Source: an uncultured Pseudoflavonifractor sp.
GTDB taxonomy: Bacteria > Bacillota > Clostridia > Oscillospirales > Oscillospiraceae
NCBI RefSeq assembly: GCF_944387275.1
Contig: NZ_CALXEG010000012.1
Location: forward strand, 1-64,000
Direction of reading: 5' to 3'
DNA length: 64,000 nucleotides
Shown here: positions 18,150 through 26,398 of the stretch, piece by piece
Numbering within the stretch: position 1 is the stretch's first letter
How the letters are laid out: every line of letters begins with the position of its first letter
The notes under the pieces: generated by a model
Database searches by the model: none
Told to the model about the DNA's origin: nothing
The model's input: the letters and a program-made list of their open reading frames with translations, nothing else
Position numbers and translations under genes: made by a program

Positions 18150-19055
18150 ATGGCGCAGCGTGGAGCGTGGAATCTGGTTTTGGCGGGGCTGGCGGCGGGA
18201 CCGGTCCAGGCCGGGGGCGTGACCCTGGAGGCCGAGGGGCCGGGGGAGCACCCCGGGGGCCACTTTCTGCTGCTGTTCACCCCGGAGAGCGTGCGGCTGC
18301 GCCTGAGGAGCAAGCGGACCATCCCCCTGACGCCGGGCAGCTTTCTGCTGCTGCGCAGCCGGAGGGGCTACCAGGTGGAGGAGGGCCGGGTGCTGGCCCT
18401 GCGCTATCCCGCGGCCTTTTTCGACGGGCTGTTCTTCAGCCAGCTGGCCGACTGCCGCATCCTGTTCGACCTGATGCGCCTGGAGGACCCGGAGGAGGAG
18501 TTCCTCTGCTTTGATTACCGGTCCGGGGACCCGGTGTGGGGCTGTGCCCTGGCCCTGTGCCGGGAGCTGCTCACCGGGGACAGCTTCACCCCCAAGCTGC
18601 TCCACTGCGGCACGGTCCAGCTCTTCACCCTGCTCCAGCGGGGATTTCAGAGCCATCTCTCGGTGAGCCGCTCCACCATGCTGCGGGACAACCCCTTCGG
18701 CCAGCTGCTCAAGTATATGGGCGACCACTACGACACCGTCACCCTGACCGATCTGGCCCGCCGGTTCAACTACAACCCCAGCTACCTCTCCGCCTATTTC
18801 CGCCGGGTCACCGGCGAGACCTTCAGCCAGAAGCTCTATCACATCCGCATGGAACAGGCCCTCTGGGCCCTGGAGCACACCGACCGGGCGGTGCAGGACA
18901 TCAGCCAGTCCCTGGGCTTCCGGGAGAAGAGCTATTTCCTCCGCCGGTTCAAGGCGGAGTACGGCTGTACCCCCTCCCAGTACCGCCGCCGCCTGGGCAA
19001 GTCCAAGTCGGGGCCGCCCGAACTGGCGGACAAAAACAGCGGGACATCCGGATAA
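18150..19055 (+). CDS. AraC-family transcriptional regulator
   Basis: This regulator of about 301 residues has an N-terminal cupin-like sensing half and a C-terminal AraC double helix-turn-helix, LTDLARRFNYNPSYLSAYFRR and AVQDISQSLGFREKSYFLRRF, ending in the usual GCTPSQYRR motif. ATG 18150 follows GGGGAGGG; the longer frame from 18036 has no ribosome site. It is divergent from the secreted reductase gene (257 bases apart), the likely target. Its last codons and TAA lie inside a terminator hairpin, with TAA in the loop (19053-19055). A structured repeat element is inserted directly after that hairpin. Confidence 0.9.
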   Translation: MAQRGAWNLVLAGLAAGPVQAGGVTLEAEGPGEHPGGHFLLLFTPESVRLRLRSKRTIPLTPGSFLLLRSRRGYQVEEGRVLALRYPAAFFDGLFFSQLADCRILFDLMRLEDPEEEFLCFDYRSGDPVWGCALALCRELLTGDSFTPKLLHCGTVQLFTLLQRGFQSHLSVSRSTMLRDNPFGQLLKYMGDHYDTVTLTDLARRFNYNPSYLSAYFRRVTGETFSQKLYHIRMEQALWALEHTDRAVQDISQSLGFREKSYFLRRFKAEYGCTPSQYRRRLGKSKSGPPELADKNSGTSG

Positions 19056-19069
19056 CTCCGGATGTCCCG
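19038..19069 (+). terminator. Terminator hairpin overlapping the araC-type stop codon (upstream copy)
   Basis: CGGGACATCCGGA / TCCGGATGTCCCG is a 13-bp stem whose TAAC loop contains the stop codon. No T-tract follows. The same 32 bases recur at 19294-19325. Confidence 0.8.
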
Positions 19070-19293
19070 TTCAGGCTGCGGAAAAAGTTCTTGGACTTTT
19101 TCCGCAGCCTTCAAAAATGCCGGTACTTTTGTCCCGCACAGCGGCCCAAAAGTCCTCGCTCCGCTCTCCGCAAGCCTTGCGCCGCAAGGCATTGCGGGGC
19201 ATTCAATCCCATTCGAGGCGGGCGGCCGCCCCCTCGAGCTCCCCCGCCGCAATTCACTCCAGCGCGTTTGAACAGAAATTTTTCAATATGCTA
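19070..19293 (-). mobile_element. Structured 224-bp repeat element, copy 2 (inverted)
   Basis: This is the reverse complement of the 6811-7033 element, at roughly 80% identity by eye. The terminal 18-bp hairpin (19073-19110) is kept although its bases differ from copy 1 (GGCTGCGG/CCGCAGCC here, GGCGGTCG/CGACCGCC there). The stem at 19126-19152 is partly decayed. It is flanked by 32-bp direct repeats of the local terminator, which is unrelated to the terminator at copy 1. It sits in the opposite orientation relative to host transcription. Confidence 0.8.
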
Positions 19294-19331
19294 AGCGGGA
19301 CATCCGGATAACTCCGGATGTCCCGCTGTTT
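19294..19331 (+). terminator. Terminator hairpin (downstream copy)
   Basis: AGCGGGACATCCGGA TAAC TCCGGATGTCCCGCT, a perfect 15-bp stem, is followed by GTTTTG. It probably is the original terminator displaced by the element. Confidence 0.8.
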
Positions 19332-19348
19332 TGCGATATGTGTAGTTC

Positions 19349-21349
19349 TTACTTCTTGTCCTCGGGCTTGCCCTCGTCGGGGGCGGGCACGTCGATGTCC
19401 CCGGGAGACACCCGCCTGCCCTCAGGGGTCAGCTCGCTCCGCTGGCGGCGGATGGAGGGCACGTCCTCCACACGGCTCTTGATGCTGCCGTCCTCCTCCC
19501 GGAGGGCGTCCGGGTCGGTGAAGACCAGCTCGAAGTCAGCGGCGTCCATGGTCTCGTTCTCCAGCAGGTACTGGGCGGTCAGCTCCAGCTGCTCCCGCTG
19601 CCGGGTGAGGATATCCCTGCACCGGGCGTAGGCCTTGTCGATGATGGCCTTGACCTCCTGGTCGATCAGGTCAGCGGTCTCCTCGGAGTAGCTCTTGGCC
19701 TGGGCCATGGAGCGGCCGATGAAGATCTCGTCGTGGCCCGAGTCAAAGACCACGCTGCCCAGCTTATCGCTCATGCCGTACCGCATGACCATGTTGCGGG
19801 CGATGGCGGAGGCCCGCTGCAGGTCGTTGCCCGCGCCGGTGGAGATGTCCCCCAGCACCAGCTGCTCGGCCACCCGGCCGCCCAGCAGGGAGGCGATGCG
19901 CTCCTCCAGCTCGGTGCGGGAGAGGAAGCTCTTGTCCTCCTGGGGCAGGGAGATGGTCATGCCGCCGGCACGGCCCCGGGGCACAATGGTGATCTGGTGG
20001 ACCGGGTCGGCGGTCTCCAGGGCGTGGCTGACCACGGCGTGGCCCGCCTCGTGGTAGGCGGTGAGCTTCCGCTCCCGCTCGATGACCACCCGGCTCTTCT
20101 TCTCCGGCCCGGCGATGACCTTGATGACCGCCTCGTGGAGGTCGGGCTTGGTGATGAACCGCTCCCCCCGGCGGGCGGCCAGCAGGGCGGCCTCGTTCAT
20201 CAGGTTCTCCAGGTCCGCGCCGGTGAAGCCGCCGGTGGCCCTGGCCACGTCCTTCAGGTCCACGTCCTCGGCCAGAGGCTTGTTGCGGGCGTGGATCTTC
20301 AGGATCTCCTCCCGGCCCTTGATGTCGGGGGCGCCCACGTAGATCTGCCGGTCAAACCGGCCGGGGCGCAGGAGAGCGGGGTCCAGAATGTCCTGCCGGT
20401 TGGTGGCGGCCATGACGATGACCCCCTCGTTGGCGGCAAAGCCGTCCATCTCCACCAGCAGCTGGTTGAGCGTCTGCTCCCGCTCGTCGTGGCCGCCGCC
20501 CAGGCCGGTGCCTCTCTGGCGGCCCACAGCGTCGATCTCGTCGATGAACACGATGGCGGGGGCGTTCTTCTTGGCCTGGTCAAACAGGTCCCGGACACGG
20601 CTGGCGCCCACGCCCACGTACAGCTCCACAAAGTCGGAGCCGGAGATGGACAGGAAGTGGACCCCGGCCTCACCGGCCACGGCCTTGGCCAGCAGGGTCT
20701 TGCCGGTGCCCGGAGGGCCCACCAGCAGGATGCCCTTGGGGATGCGGGCGCCCAGGGCCAGGAAGCGCTTGGGGTCCCGCAGGAACTCCACCACCTCCCG
20801 CAGCTCCTCCTTCTCCTCGTCGGCGCCGGCCACATCGGCAAAGGTGACCTTCTTGCCCTCGTCGGAGACGGTGCGGGTGCGGGCCCGGGAGTACCGGCTG
20901 GTCTTGTCGGCGCCGCCGCCGCCCCCGGCCTGCCGCTGGAACATGATGTACCACATGGCGAAGAACACCACCACGATCACCAGCGTGGGCAGCAGGGCGC
21001 TGGCCCAGGCGGGCAGACGGAAGCCCGCCGGGTAGTCAAAGGCCTGGATGATGCCGTTGGCGTGCTGCTTGACAATGGTGTCGTTGAAGTCCTGGTAGAA
21101 CAGGTCAAAGCTGGGCAGCTTGTAGCTGACCGTATAGCTGCCCTGGTAGGGCTCCCACAGCTCCATGGTCACCACGTCGTCCTTGACCTGCAGGGTCTTG
21201 ACCTGCTGGTTGTCCAGCAGGTCGTGGATCTCAGAGTAGTAGACCGCTTTTCCCGCGTTCAGCCCCATCAGCGCGTAGACGGTGGAGAGCAAAATGAGGA
21301 AAATGAACAGGTAGAACACCAGGTCGCGGCCGGAAATTTTCTTCTTCAA
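19349..21349 (-). CDS. ftsH: ATP-dependent zinc metalloprotease FtsH, paralogue 1
   Basis: This 666-residue membrane AAA+ protease degrades misfolded membrane and some cytosolic proteins. Two N-terminal membrane helices (about residues 8-26 and 118-138) enclose the FtsH extracellular domain. The AAA module has Walker A GPPGTGKT near 213, Walker [12 protein letters not shown] near 267 and the SRH region RPGRFDRQI near 328. The zinc site HEAGH lies near 430. The start is TTG at 21349 with AGAGG upstream; no ATG fits as well. It is the last gene of the minus-strand block after hpt, the usual tilS-hpt-ftsH order. A second, divergent ftsH lies at 33745. Confidence 0.96.
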   Translation of the reverse strand: MKKKISGRDLVFYLFIFLILLSTVYALMGLNAGKAVYYSEIHDLLDNQQVKTLQVKDDVVTMELWEPYQGSYTVSYKLPSFDLFYQDFNDTIVKQHANGIIQAFDYPAGFRLPAWASALLPTLVIVVVFFAMWYIMFQRQAGGGGGADKTSRYSRARTRTVSDEGKKVTFADVAGADEEKEELREVVEFLRDPKRFLALGARIPKGILLVGPPGTGKTLLAKAVAGEAGVHFLSISGSDFVELYVGVGASRVRDLFDQAKKNAPAIVFIDEIDAVGRQRGTGLGGGHDEREQTLNQLLVEMDGFAANEGVIVMAATNRQDILDPALLRPGRFDRQIYVGAPDIKGREEILKIHARNKPLAEDVDLKDVARATGGFTGADLENLMNEAALLAARRGERFITKPDLHEAVIKVIAGPEKKSRVVIERERKLTAYHEAGHAVVSHALETADPVHQITIVPRGRAGGMTISLPQEDKSFLSRTELEERIASLLGGRVAEQLVLGDISTGAGNDLQRASAIARNMVMRYGMSDKLGSVVFDSGHDEIFIGRSMAQAKSYSEETADLIDQEVKAIIDKAYARCRDILTRQREQLELTAQYLLENETMDAADFELVFTDPDALREEDGSIKSRVEDVPSIRRQRSELTPEGRRVSPGDIDVPAPDEGKPEDKK

Positions 21350-21447
21350 TACGGACCTCTCCCTCCACGGGGCGCCCGTTGAGGGCGGGCCCGTTTCATT
21401 TCACAGCTTATGATACGCCGCCGGAAGGCCGGGATGGACGGGGGCGC

Positions 21448-21996
21448 TCAGCCCTCGCCGCCGTACACCCGGGGCTTGAGGATGCCGATGTAGGGCAGGT
21501 TGCGGTACTTCTCGGCATAGTCCAGGCCGTAGCCCACCACGAACTCGTCGGGGATGGCGAAGCCGCTGTAGTCCACGTGGACCTCCTTCACCCGGCGGTC
21601 AGGCTTATCCAGCAGGGTGCACAGCTTCATGGACGCCGGCTTCCGGGCCCGGAGCAGCTCCATCAGGTAGGACAGGGTGTTGCCCGAGTCCAGAATGTCC
21701 TCCACCACGATGATGTCCTTGCCCTCGATGTCGTCGGACAGGTCTTTGGTGATCTGCACCTGACCGGTGGAGGTGGTGCCCTTGCCGTAGGAGGACACGG
21801 ACATGAAGTCGATGGTGCAGGGCACCTCGATCTTCCGGGTCAGGTCGGCCATAAACACAAAGGAACCCCGCAGCACCGAGATGAGCATAGGCTCCTTCCC
21901 GGCGTAGTCCCGGTTGATTTCGGCGGCGATCTCGCTCACCCGCTTATCCAGCTCTTCCTCAGAAAAAAGTACCCGTTCAATGTCCTGTTCCAGCAT
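21448..21996 (-). CDS. hpt: Hypoxanthine phosphoribosyltransferase
   Basis: This 182-residue cytoplasmic purine-salvage enzyme converts hypoxanthine or guanine plus PRPP to IMP or GMP. The PRPP-binding loop VVEDILDSGNTL lies near residue 100, and the family strand LISVLRGSFVFMADL near 38 and the C-terminal YAEKYRNLPYIGIL segment are present. It starts six bases after tilS ends, so the two are probably coupled. The tilS-hpt-ftsH order is conserved in Firmicutes. Confidence 0.96.
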   Translation of the reverse strand: MLEQDIERVLFSEEELDKRVSEIAAEINRDYAGKEPMLISVLRGSFVFMADLTRKIEVPCTIDFMSVSSYGKGTTSTGQVQITKDLSDDIEGKDIIVVEDILDSGNTLSYLMELLRARKPASMKLCTLLDKPDRRVKEVHVDYSGFAIPDEFVVGYGLDYAEKYRNLPYIGILKPRVYGGEG

Positions 21997-22002
21997 AGTC
22001 GC

Positions 22003-23385
22003 TCATCCTTCCATTCTTTCTGTTTCTGTGGTGGTGTCTGTTCTCTCCCGCCGGATGAACCGGAGGGCCGCGCCGAAACGTGGGTGCCGGGCGTTGCCGC
22101 CCAGCCCGGCCACGGCGATGACGCCGTCCCCGTCCGCGGCCACTGGGACCCGTTCCCGGTCCCGCCGGGGGATTTTTTCGTCGATCATCAGCTTTTTCAC
22201 CGTCCGGCTCTTCCGGCCGGGCCGGGTCAGCTCGTCGCCCTGCCGCCGGGGGCGGATCACCAGCCCCGGCCACGGGTCCTCCTCCAGCACCAGCTTCCAG
22301 TCCGTGCCCGGAATCGGGTTCTCCCCCCTCACCGGGGTCACCGGCTCAAAGGGAGGACGGGGGTCGTCCCGGGTAGTGAGGAGCAGCTCACCGTACACCC
22401 GCTGGGCCAGCCTGCCGCCCGGCAGGAAGGCCACCGCCGACGGGTCGTCCCCCCGGCACAGGTCCACAATGGCCTCCAGGTGGGCGGCGGAGCAGTCCGT
22501 GTCCCCGTCCCCCATCATCTCCAGCAGCCGCCGGGCGGCCCGTGGGGCGATGGCGGCGGGGGCGTCGGCCAGGTAGCGGGCCTCGATGACCAGGTCGTCC
22601 TCCGCCCACCGGGCGTGGGCGCACACCTGGGCGGCCTGGGCGTTGAGAAAGTCGTTATCCGAGCGCAGATAGCGGGTGGTGTCCGCCATGCGGCGGACAA
22701 AGCCCGGGTTGAGCTCCTCCAGCAGGGGCACCACCTGGCGGCGGATGCGGTTGCGGGTGAAGCGCTCATCGGAATTGGAGCTGTCCTCCACGTGGGGGAT
22801 GCCGTACAGGGTCAGGTACTCCTCCACCTCCCGGCGGGTGGTGGTGAGCATGGGCCGCACCAGATCCCCCCGCCGTGGGGCGATGCCCGCCAGGCCCTGG
22901 AGCCCGGTGCCCCGGATCAGGTGGAGCAGCAGGGTCTCGGCGTTGTCGTCGGCGGTGTGGGCGGTGGCGATGCGGTCACAGCCCAGACGCCGGGCCGTAT
23001 CCCGCAGGAAGGCGTACCGCATGTCCCGGGCGGTCTCCTCCAGCCCCCGGCCCTGCCGGGCGGCCTCGCCGGCCACATCGCCCCGGCCCACCACCAGCTC
23101 CACGGCGGGCAGGGTGTGCGCCCCATGGGGGCCGTCAAAGCGCTGGGGACCGCACCACTTGGCCACAAAGTCCCGGACAAAGGCCTCGTCCCGTTCCGAC
23201 TCCGCGCCCCGGAGGCAGTGGTTGTAGTGGGCGGCGACCAGGGTAAAGCCCAGGATGTCCCGCAGCAGCCAAAGCCGGTGGAGCAGGTACACCGAGTCGG
23301 CGCCCCCGGACACGGCGCACAACACCGTGCCCCCCCGTGGGAGCATGTCGTATTCCGTTGCAAGGGTGTTGAGGGCGTCTGTCAT
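22003..23385 (-). CDS. tilS: tRNA(Ile)-lysidine synthase
   Basis: This 460-residue enzyme ligates lysine to C34 of the tRNA-Ile with CAU anticodon, changing its decoding from Met to Ile. The N-type PP-loop SGGADS is present near residue 29 (AVSGGADSVYLL). The central tRNA-recognition region has RNRIRRQVVPLLEELNPGF near 210, and a C-terminal TilS domain lies at about 370-450. The length is typical. It lies between dnaB and hpt in the block. Start ATG 23385 is preceded by GGAGAC. Confidence 0.95.
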   Translation of the reverse strand: MTDALNTLATEYDMLPRGGTVLCAVSGGADSVYLLHRLWLLRDILGFTLVAAHYNHCLRGAESERDEAFVRDFVAKWCGPQRFDGPHGAHTLPAVELVVGRGDVAGEAARQGRGLEETARDMRYAFLRDTARRLGCDRIATAHTADDNAETLLLHLIRGTGLQGLAGIAPRRGDLVRPMLTTTRREVEEYLTLYGIPHVEDSSNSDERFTRNRIRRQVVPLLEELNPGFVRRMADTTRYLRSDNDFLNAQAAQVCAHARWAEDDLVIEARYLADAPAAIAPRAARRLLEMMGDGDTDCSAAHLEAIVDLCRGDDPSAVAFLPGGRLAQRVYGELLLTTRDDPRPPFEPVTPVRGENPIPGTDWKLVLEEDPWPGLVIRPRRQGDELTRPGRKSRTVKKLMIDEKIPRRDRERVPVAADGDGVIAVAGLGGNARHPRFGAALRFIRRERTDTTTETERMEG

Positions 23386-23501
23386 AAAGTCTCCTTATGG
23401 GGTCCAGGCAAAAAGCTCTGTTTTTGGGGGAATTCATTTCCCCAAAAACACCTCTCGCCGCCGCTCCGCTCCATCCGGGCTGCGCATGACGGCTCGGACG
23501 C

Positions 23502-24851
23502 TCAGTACTCCTGGTGCCGCCGGTCGATGGAGGAGAAGGTGGTGTACTCGGGCAGCCACTGGAGCTCCACCGTGCCGGTCTCGCCGTGGCGGTTCTTGGC
23601 GATGATGCACTCGGCCAGGTTGTGGTTCTCGTCGTTGTCGTTGTAGTAGTCGTCCCGGTAGAGGAACATGACGATATCGGCGTCCTGCTCGATGGCGCCC
23701 GACTCACGCAGGTCGGAGAGCATGGGGCGCTTGTCGCTGCGGCTCTCGGGGCCGCGGGAGAGCTGGGACAGGCAGACCACCGGCACGTTGAGCTCCTTGG
23801 CCATGATCTTCAGGGCCCGGGAGATGTCGGAGACGATCTGCTGCCGGTTCTCGTTGCTGCTGCGCTGGGGTCCGCCGGCGGAGGTCATCAGCTGGAGGTA
23901 GTCGATGACCACCAGGCCCAGGTTGTCCACCCGGCGGCACTTGGCGTTCATGTCGGCCACGGACAGGGCCGGGTTGTCGTCGATGAGGATCTGGGTCCGG
24001 TTGAGGGCGGCCGAGGCGGCGGCGATCTTGGTCCAGTCCTCCTCGGTGAGCCGGCCGGTGACCAGCTTCTTGTTGTCCACAAAGCTCTCGCCGGAGATCA
24101 GGCGCATGGCCAGCTGTTCCCGGCTCATCTCCAGGGAGAAGAAGACCACCGTCTTGCCCGAGAACTTGCCCGCGTGGAGCAGCACGTTGAGGGCGAAGGA
24201 GGTCTTGCCCATGCCGGGACGGGCGGCCAGCAGGATCAGGTCGGACTTGTTCAGTCCGGCGATGGCCCGGTCCACGTCGGGCATGCCGGTGGACAGGCCG
24301 GGCACCTCGCTGTCCTGGGCGGCCAGCTCGTTGAGCCGCTCGTACACGCTGAGGATGACCGTGGAGATGTGCTCCAGGCCCTGGGCGCCGCGGCCCTGGC
24401 GGATGGCGTAGATCCGCTGCTCCGCCGCCTCCAGCACCTCCTGGGCCGTGCCGGTGCCCTCCTGGATGAGGGCGGTCAGATCTCCCGCCGTCTCGGCGAT
24501 GCGCCGCAGCAGGGACTTGTCCTTCACGATGGCCACGTACTCCTTCACGTTGGCCGCCGTGGGGGTGATCTCCATGAGCTGGAGCAGGTAGCTGCGGGAG
24601 GTGTTCTCATCGTACACGCCGTTCTGGCGCATATGGTCCAGCACGGTCACCGGGTCGATGGTCAGAGAGAAGTTGAACATGGAGTAGATGGTCTCGTAGA
24701 TCTCCCGGTTCTGCCGCAGGTAGAAGTCCTCGCCCCGCAGCTCCTCCACCACCTCGGGCACGCATCGGGAGTCGATGAGCATGGACCCCAGCACTGCCTG
24801 CTCCGCCTCCACCGAGTGGGGCATCTGCCGGGTCAGCAGCGCCTCATCCAT
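23502..24851 (-). CDS. dnaB: Replicative DNA helicase DnaB
   Basis: This 449-residue hexameric 5'-3' helicase acts at replication forks. The N-terminal domain begins MPHSVEAEQAVLGSMLID and the RecA-like ATPase has Walker A ARPGMGKTS near residue 209, plus the VVIDYLQLM Walker B segment near 312. The C-terminal SQLSRGPE and DLRESGAIEQDADIVMF motifs are diagnostic. ATG 24851 follows AGGAGGTGAGAAT, which excludes the longer frame to 24929. The usual rplI-dnaB order is kept, but 308 bases of repeats separate the two. Confidence 0.97.
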   Translation of the reverse strand: MDEALLTRQMPHSVEAEQAVLGSMLIDSRCVPEVVEELRGEDFYLRQNREIYETIYSMFNFSLTIDPVTVLDHMRQNGVYDENTSRSYLLQLMEITPTAANVKEYVAIVKDKSLLRRIAETAGDLTALIQEGTGTAQEVLEAAEQRIYAIRQGRGAQGLEHISTVILSVYERLNELAAQDSEVPGLSTGMPDVDRAIAGLNKSDLILLAARPGMGKTSFALNVLLHAGKFSGKTVVFFSLEMSREQLAMRLISGESFVDNKKLVTGRLTEEDWTKIAAASAALNRTQILIDDNPALSVADMNAKCRRVDNLGLVVIDYLQLMTSAGGPQRSSNENRQQIVSDISRALKIMAKELNVPVVCLSQLSRGPESRSDKRPMLSDLRESGAIEQDADIVMFLYRDDYYNDNDENHNLAECIIAKNRHGETGTVELQWLPEYTTFSSIDRRHQEY

Positions 24852-24930
24852 ATTCTCACCTCCTGGGTAAAAATCAAACGCTTTTCTGTCGCGGGACAAA
24901 AGCCTTCCCGGGGGAAGGGGGCACCCCAAA

Positions 24931-25060
24931 GCCTTCCCCCTCTGGGGGAAGGTGGCATTTGCGCAGCAAATGACGGATGAGGGGAAATTCCTCAGCGACC
25001 GTCACAGTTTCCCTCATCAGTCTCGCTGACGCTCGACAGCTTCCCCCAGTGGGGGAAGCC
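24931..25060. repeat. Intergenic palindromic repeat, full copy
   Basis: It has the same plan as 351-479: GCCTTCCCCC/GGGGGAAGG, a hairpin (ATTTGC/GCAAAT), GGATGAGGGG, then the inverted half with CCCTCATCAGTC, a GCTGACGC region and GCTTCCCCC/GGGGGAAGCC. It lies between rplI and dnaB. Confidence 0.8.
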
Positions 25061-25077
25061 TATGGGAAGCGCCCTAA

Positions 25078-25130
25078 GCCTTCCCCCTCTGGGAGAAGGT
25101 GCCCCCAAATGGGGCGGATGAGGGAAGGGG
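25078..25130. repeat. Intergenic palindromic repeat, half copy
   Basis: GCCTTCCCCC...GGGAGAAGG, a small hairpin (CCCC/GGGG) and GGATGAGGGAA. Only the left half of the family unit is present. Confidence 0.7.
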
Positions 25131-25159
25131 TGTCCCTTTGGGCTGTCCTGGGGCAGTCT

Positions 25160-25606
25160 TTACGCCTCCACCACCATGACGCTGAGGGTACCGGTGATCT
25201 CATAGCCCAGCTTGACCTTCAGCTTGTAGCCGCCGAAGGCCTTGATGGGCTCCTCCTGGACGATCTTGGTCTTGGCGATGTCCAGGCCGAACTGCTCCTT
25301 GAGGCAGTCGGAGATCTCCTTGGAGGTGACGGCGCCGAAGAGCCGGCCGCCGTTGCCGCCCTTGGCGGGCACCTTCACGGTGATGCCGGAGAGCTTCTCG
25401 GCGGTGGCCTGGGCCTCGGCCTTCTCGGCGGCCTCCTGGGCCTTCTTGGCCTTCTCCTGCATCTTCATGGTGTTGATATTCTCCGCCGTGGCCACCACGG
25501 CCAGCTTCCGGGGCAGAAGGAAGTTGCGGGCGTAGCCGTCGCTGGCCTCGATCATCTGTCCCTTCTTGCCCTGACCCTTCACGTCCTGCTGTAAAATAAC
25601 CTTCAT
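25160..25606 (-). CDS. rplI: 50S ribosomal protein L9
   Basis: This 148-residue ribosomal protein stabilises the L1 stalk region of the large subunit. The N-terminal domain begins MKVILQQDVKGQGKKGQ and has the GYARNFLLPRKLAV motif (residues 25-38). A long central helix rich in Lys, Ala and Glu (about 45-80) leads to the C-terminal domain. ATG 25606 follows AAAGGAACGATACG; the longer frame to 25669 overlaps the upstream spacer and is not needed. It lies downstream of gdpP and the lipoprotein gene in the classic gdpP-rplI-dnaB order. Confidence 0.97.
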   Translation of the reverse strand: MKVILQQDVKGQGKKGQMIEASDGYARNFLLPRKLAVVATAENINTMKMQEKAKKAQEAAEKAEAQATAEKLSGITVKVPAKGGNGGRLFGAVTSKEISDCLKEQFGLDIAKTKIVQEEPIKAFGGYKLKVKLGYEITGTLSVMVVEA

Positions 25607-25635
25607 ATCGTATCGTTCCTTTCTGATATATGCTC

Positions 25636-26394
25636 TTAATATGGCAAATGGAACTCCGCCACACGCCAACCGTCGGCGGTACGCTCCATACGGATGGGAT
25701 ATTCTCTGGTGATGATCCCCTGCACGGCTATCTCTCCGCCATCTTCGCCCAGAACGGCGTAGTGGCCGATCAGACTGAACTCCACCGCGTCGTCGCTCAT
25801 GCTCACCAGCTCGTAGGTGTCCGGCATGTCAGCCCAGTCGTACTCCGTGTCGCTTCCCCGGTCGGCCTGGATAAAGCACATCCCGCCGTCCGGGGTCTCG
25901 GTAAAGACGGGGATGCGCTCCCCGTCGCCGTCCTCCTGGTACAGCAGCTCCTCTTGGTATTCCGGCGTAAAGACGCTGTCCATCATGGCCTCGAAGTCAG
26001 CCCAGCGGGCGTACCGCCCCTGGGCCACCAGGTAGGTCCAGCCGTTGTCCAGGGTCAGCTTCTCATACTCGCCCCGCTGGGGCATGGTGCCGTCGGCCAG
26101 GGGATATTCCTCCACATTGCCGGTGGAGCAGCCCATGAGGAAATTGGCGGCGCTGTACGCCCGCAGGAACAGGTCCCGCTGTTCCTCGTCCAAAAAGCCG
26201 GGCACCGGCTGGTCGGCCATCCAGTCCAGAATGGGGGGCTCCTCCGCCGCCACCAGGCCGGACCCGGTCGAAGCGGACGGGGTGGACTGGGTGGGCTCAG
26301 GCCCGGGGGACTGGGTGCTGCTTTCGGCCGTCTGGCCGCTGCAGGCGGTGAGAAGGAGCGCCAGCAGCAGCAGGGGAATCAGCTTTTTCATCAT
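25636..26394 (-). CDS. Lipoprotein of unknown function (possibly IseA-like)
   Basis: This protein of about 252 residues has a signal peptide and lipobox LLTAC (Cys near residue 17). A Ser/Thr/Pro-rich linker of about 35 residues follows, then a globular domain with FTPEYQEELLYQEDG near residue 130. The domain reads like the IseA/DUF family of cell-surface proteins that include DL-endopeptidase inhibitors, but I am not sure. The start is ATG 26394 or ATG 26391, five bases after the gdpP stop, with GAGGATGAG acting as ribosome site inside gdpP. Its place between gdpP and rplI is unusual and suggests envelope-related co-expression with the c-di-AMP phosphodiesterase. Confidence 0.7.
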   Translation of the reverse strand: MMKKLIPLLLLALLLTACSGQTAESSTQSPGPEPTQSTPSASTGSGLVAAEEPPILDWMADQPVPGFLDEEQRDLFLRAYSAANFLMGCSTGNVEEYPLADGTMPQRGEYEKLTLDNGWTYLVAQGRYARWADFEAMMDSVFTPEYQEELLYQEDGDGERIPVFTETPDGGMCFIQADRGSDTEYDWADMPDTYELVSMSDDAVEFSLIGHYAVLGEDGGEIAVQGIITREYPIRMERTADGWRVAEFHLPY

Positions 26395-26398
26395 TCCG

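Noticed and set aside
18932..19252. Minus-strand frame over the AraC 3' end and the repeat element
   Set aside because: Part is antisense to the AraC helix-turn-helix, and the rest follows hairpin repeats. The similar peptide in copy 1 is in a repeat, so likeness does not prove coding.
24901..25130. CRISPR array
   Set aside because: There are repeated GCCTTCCCCC units, but spacing is irregular, halves are inverted and no equal-length spacers or cas genes are present.
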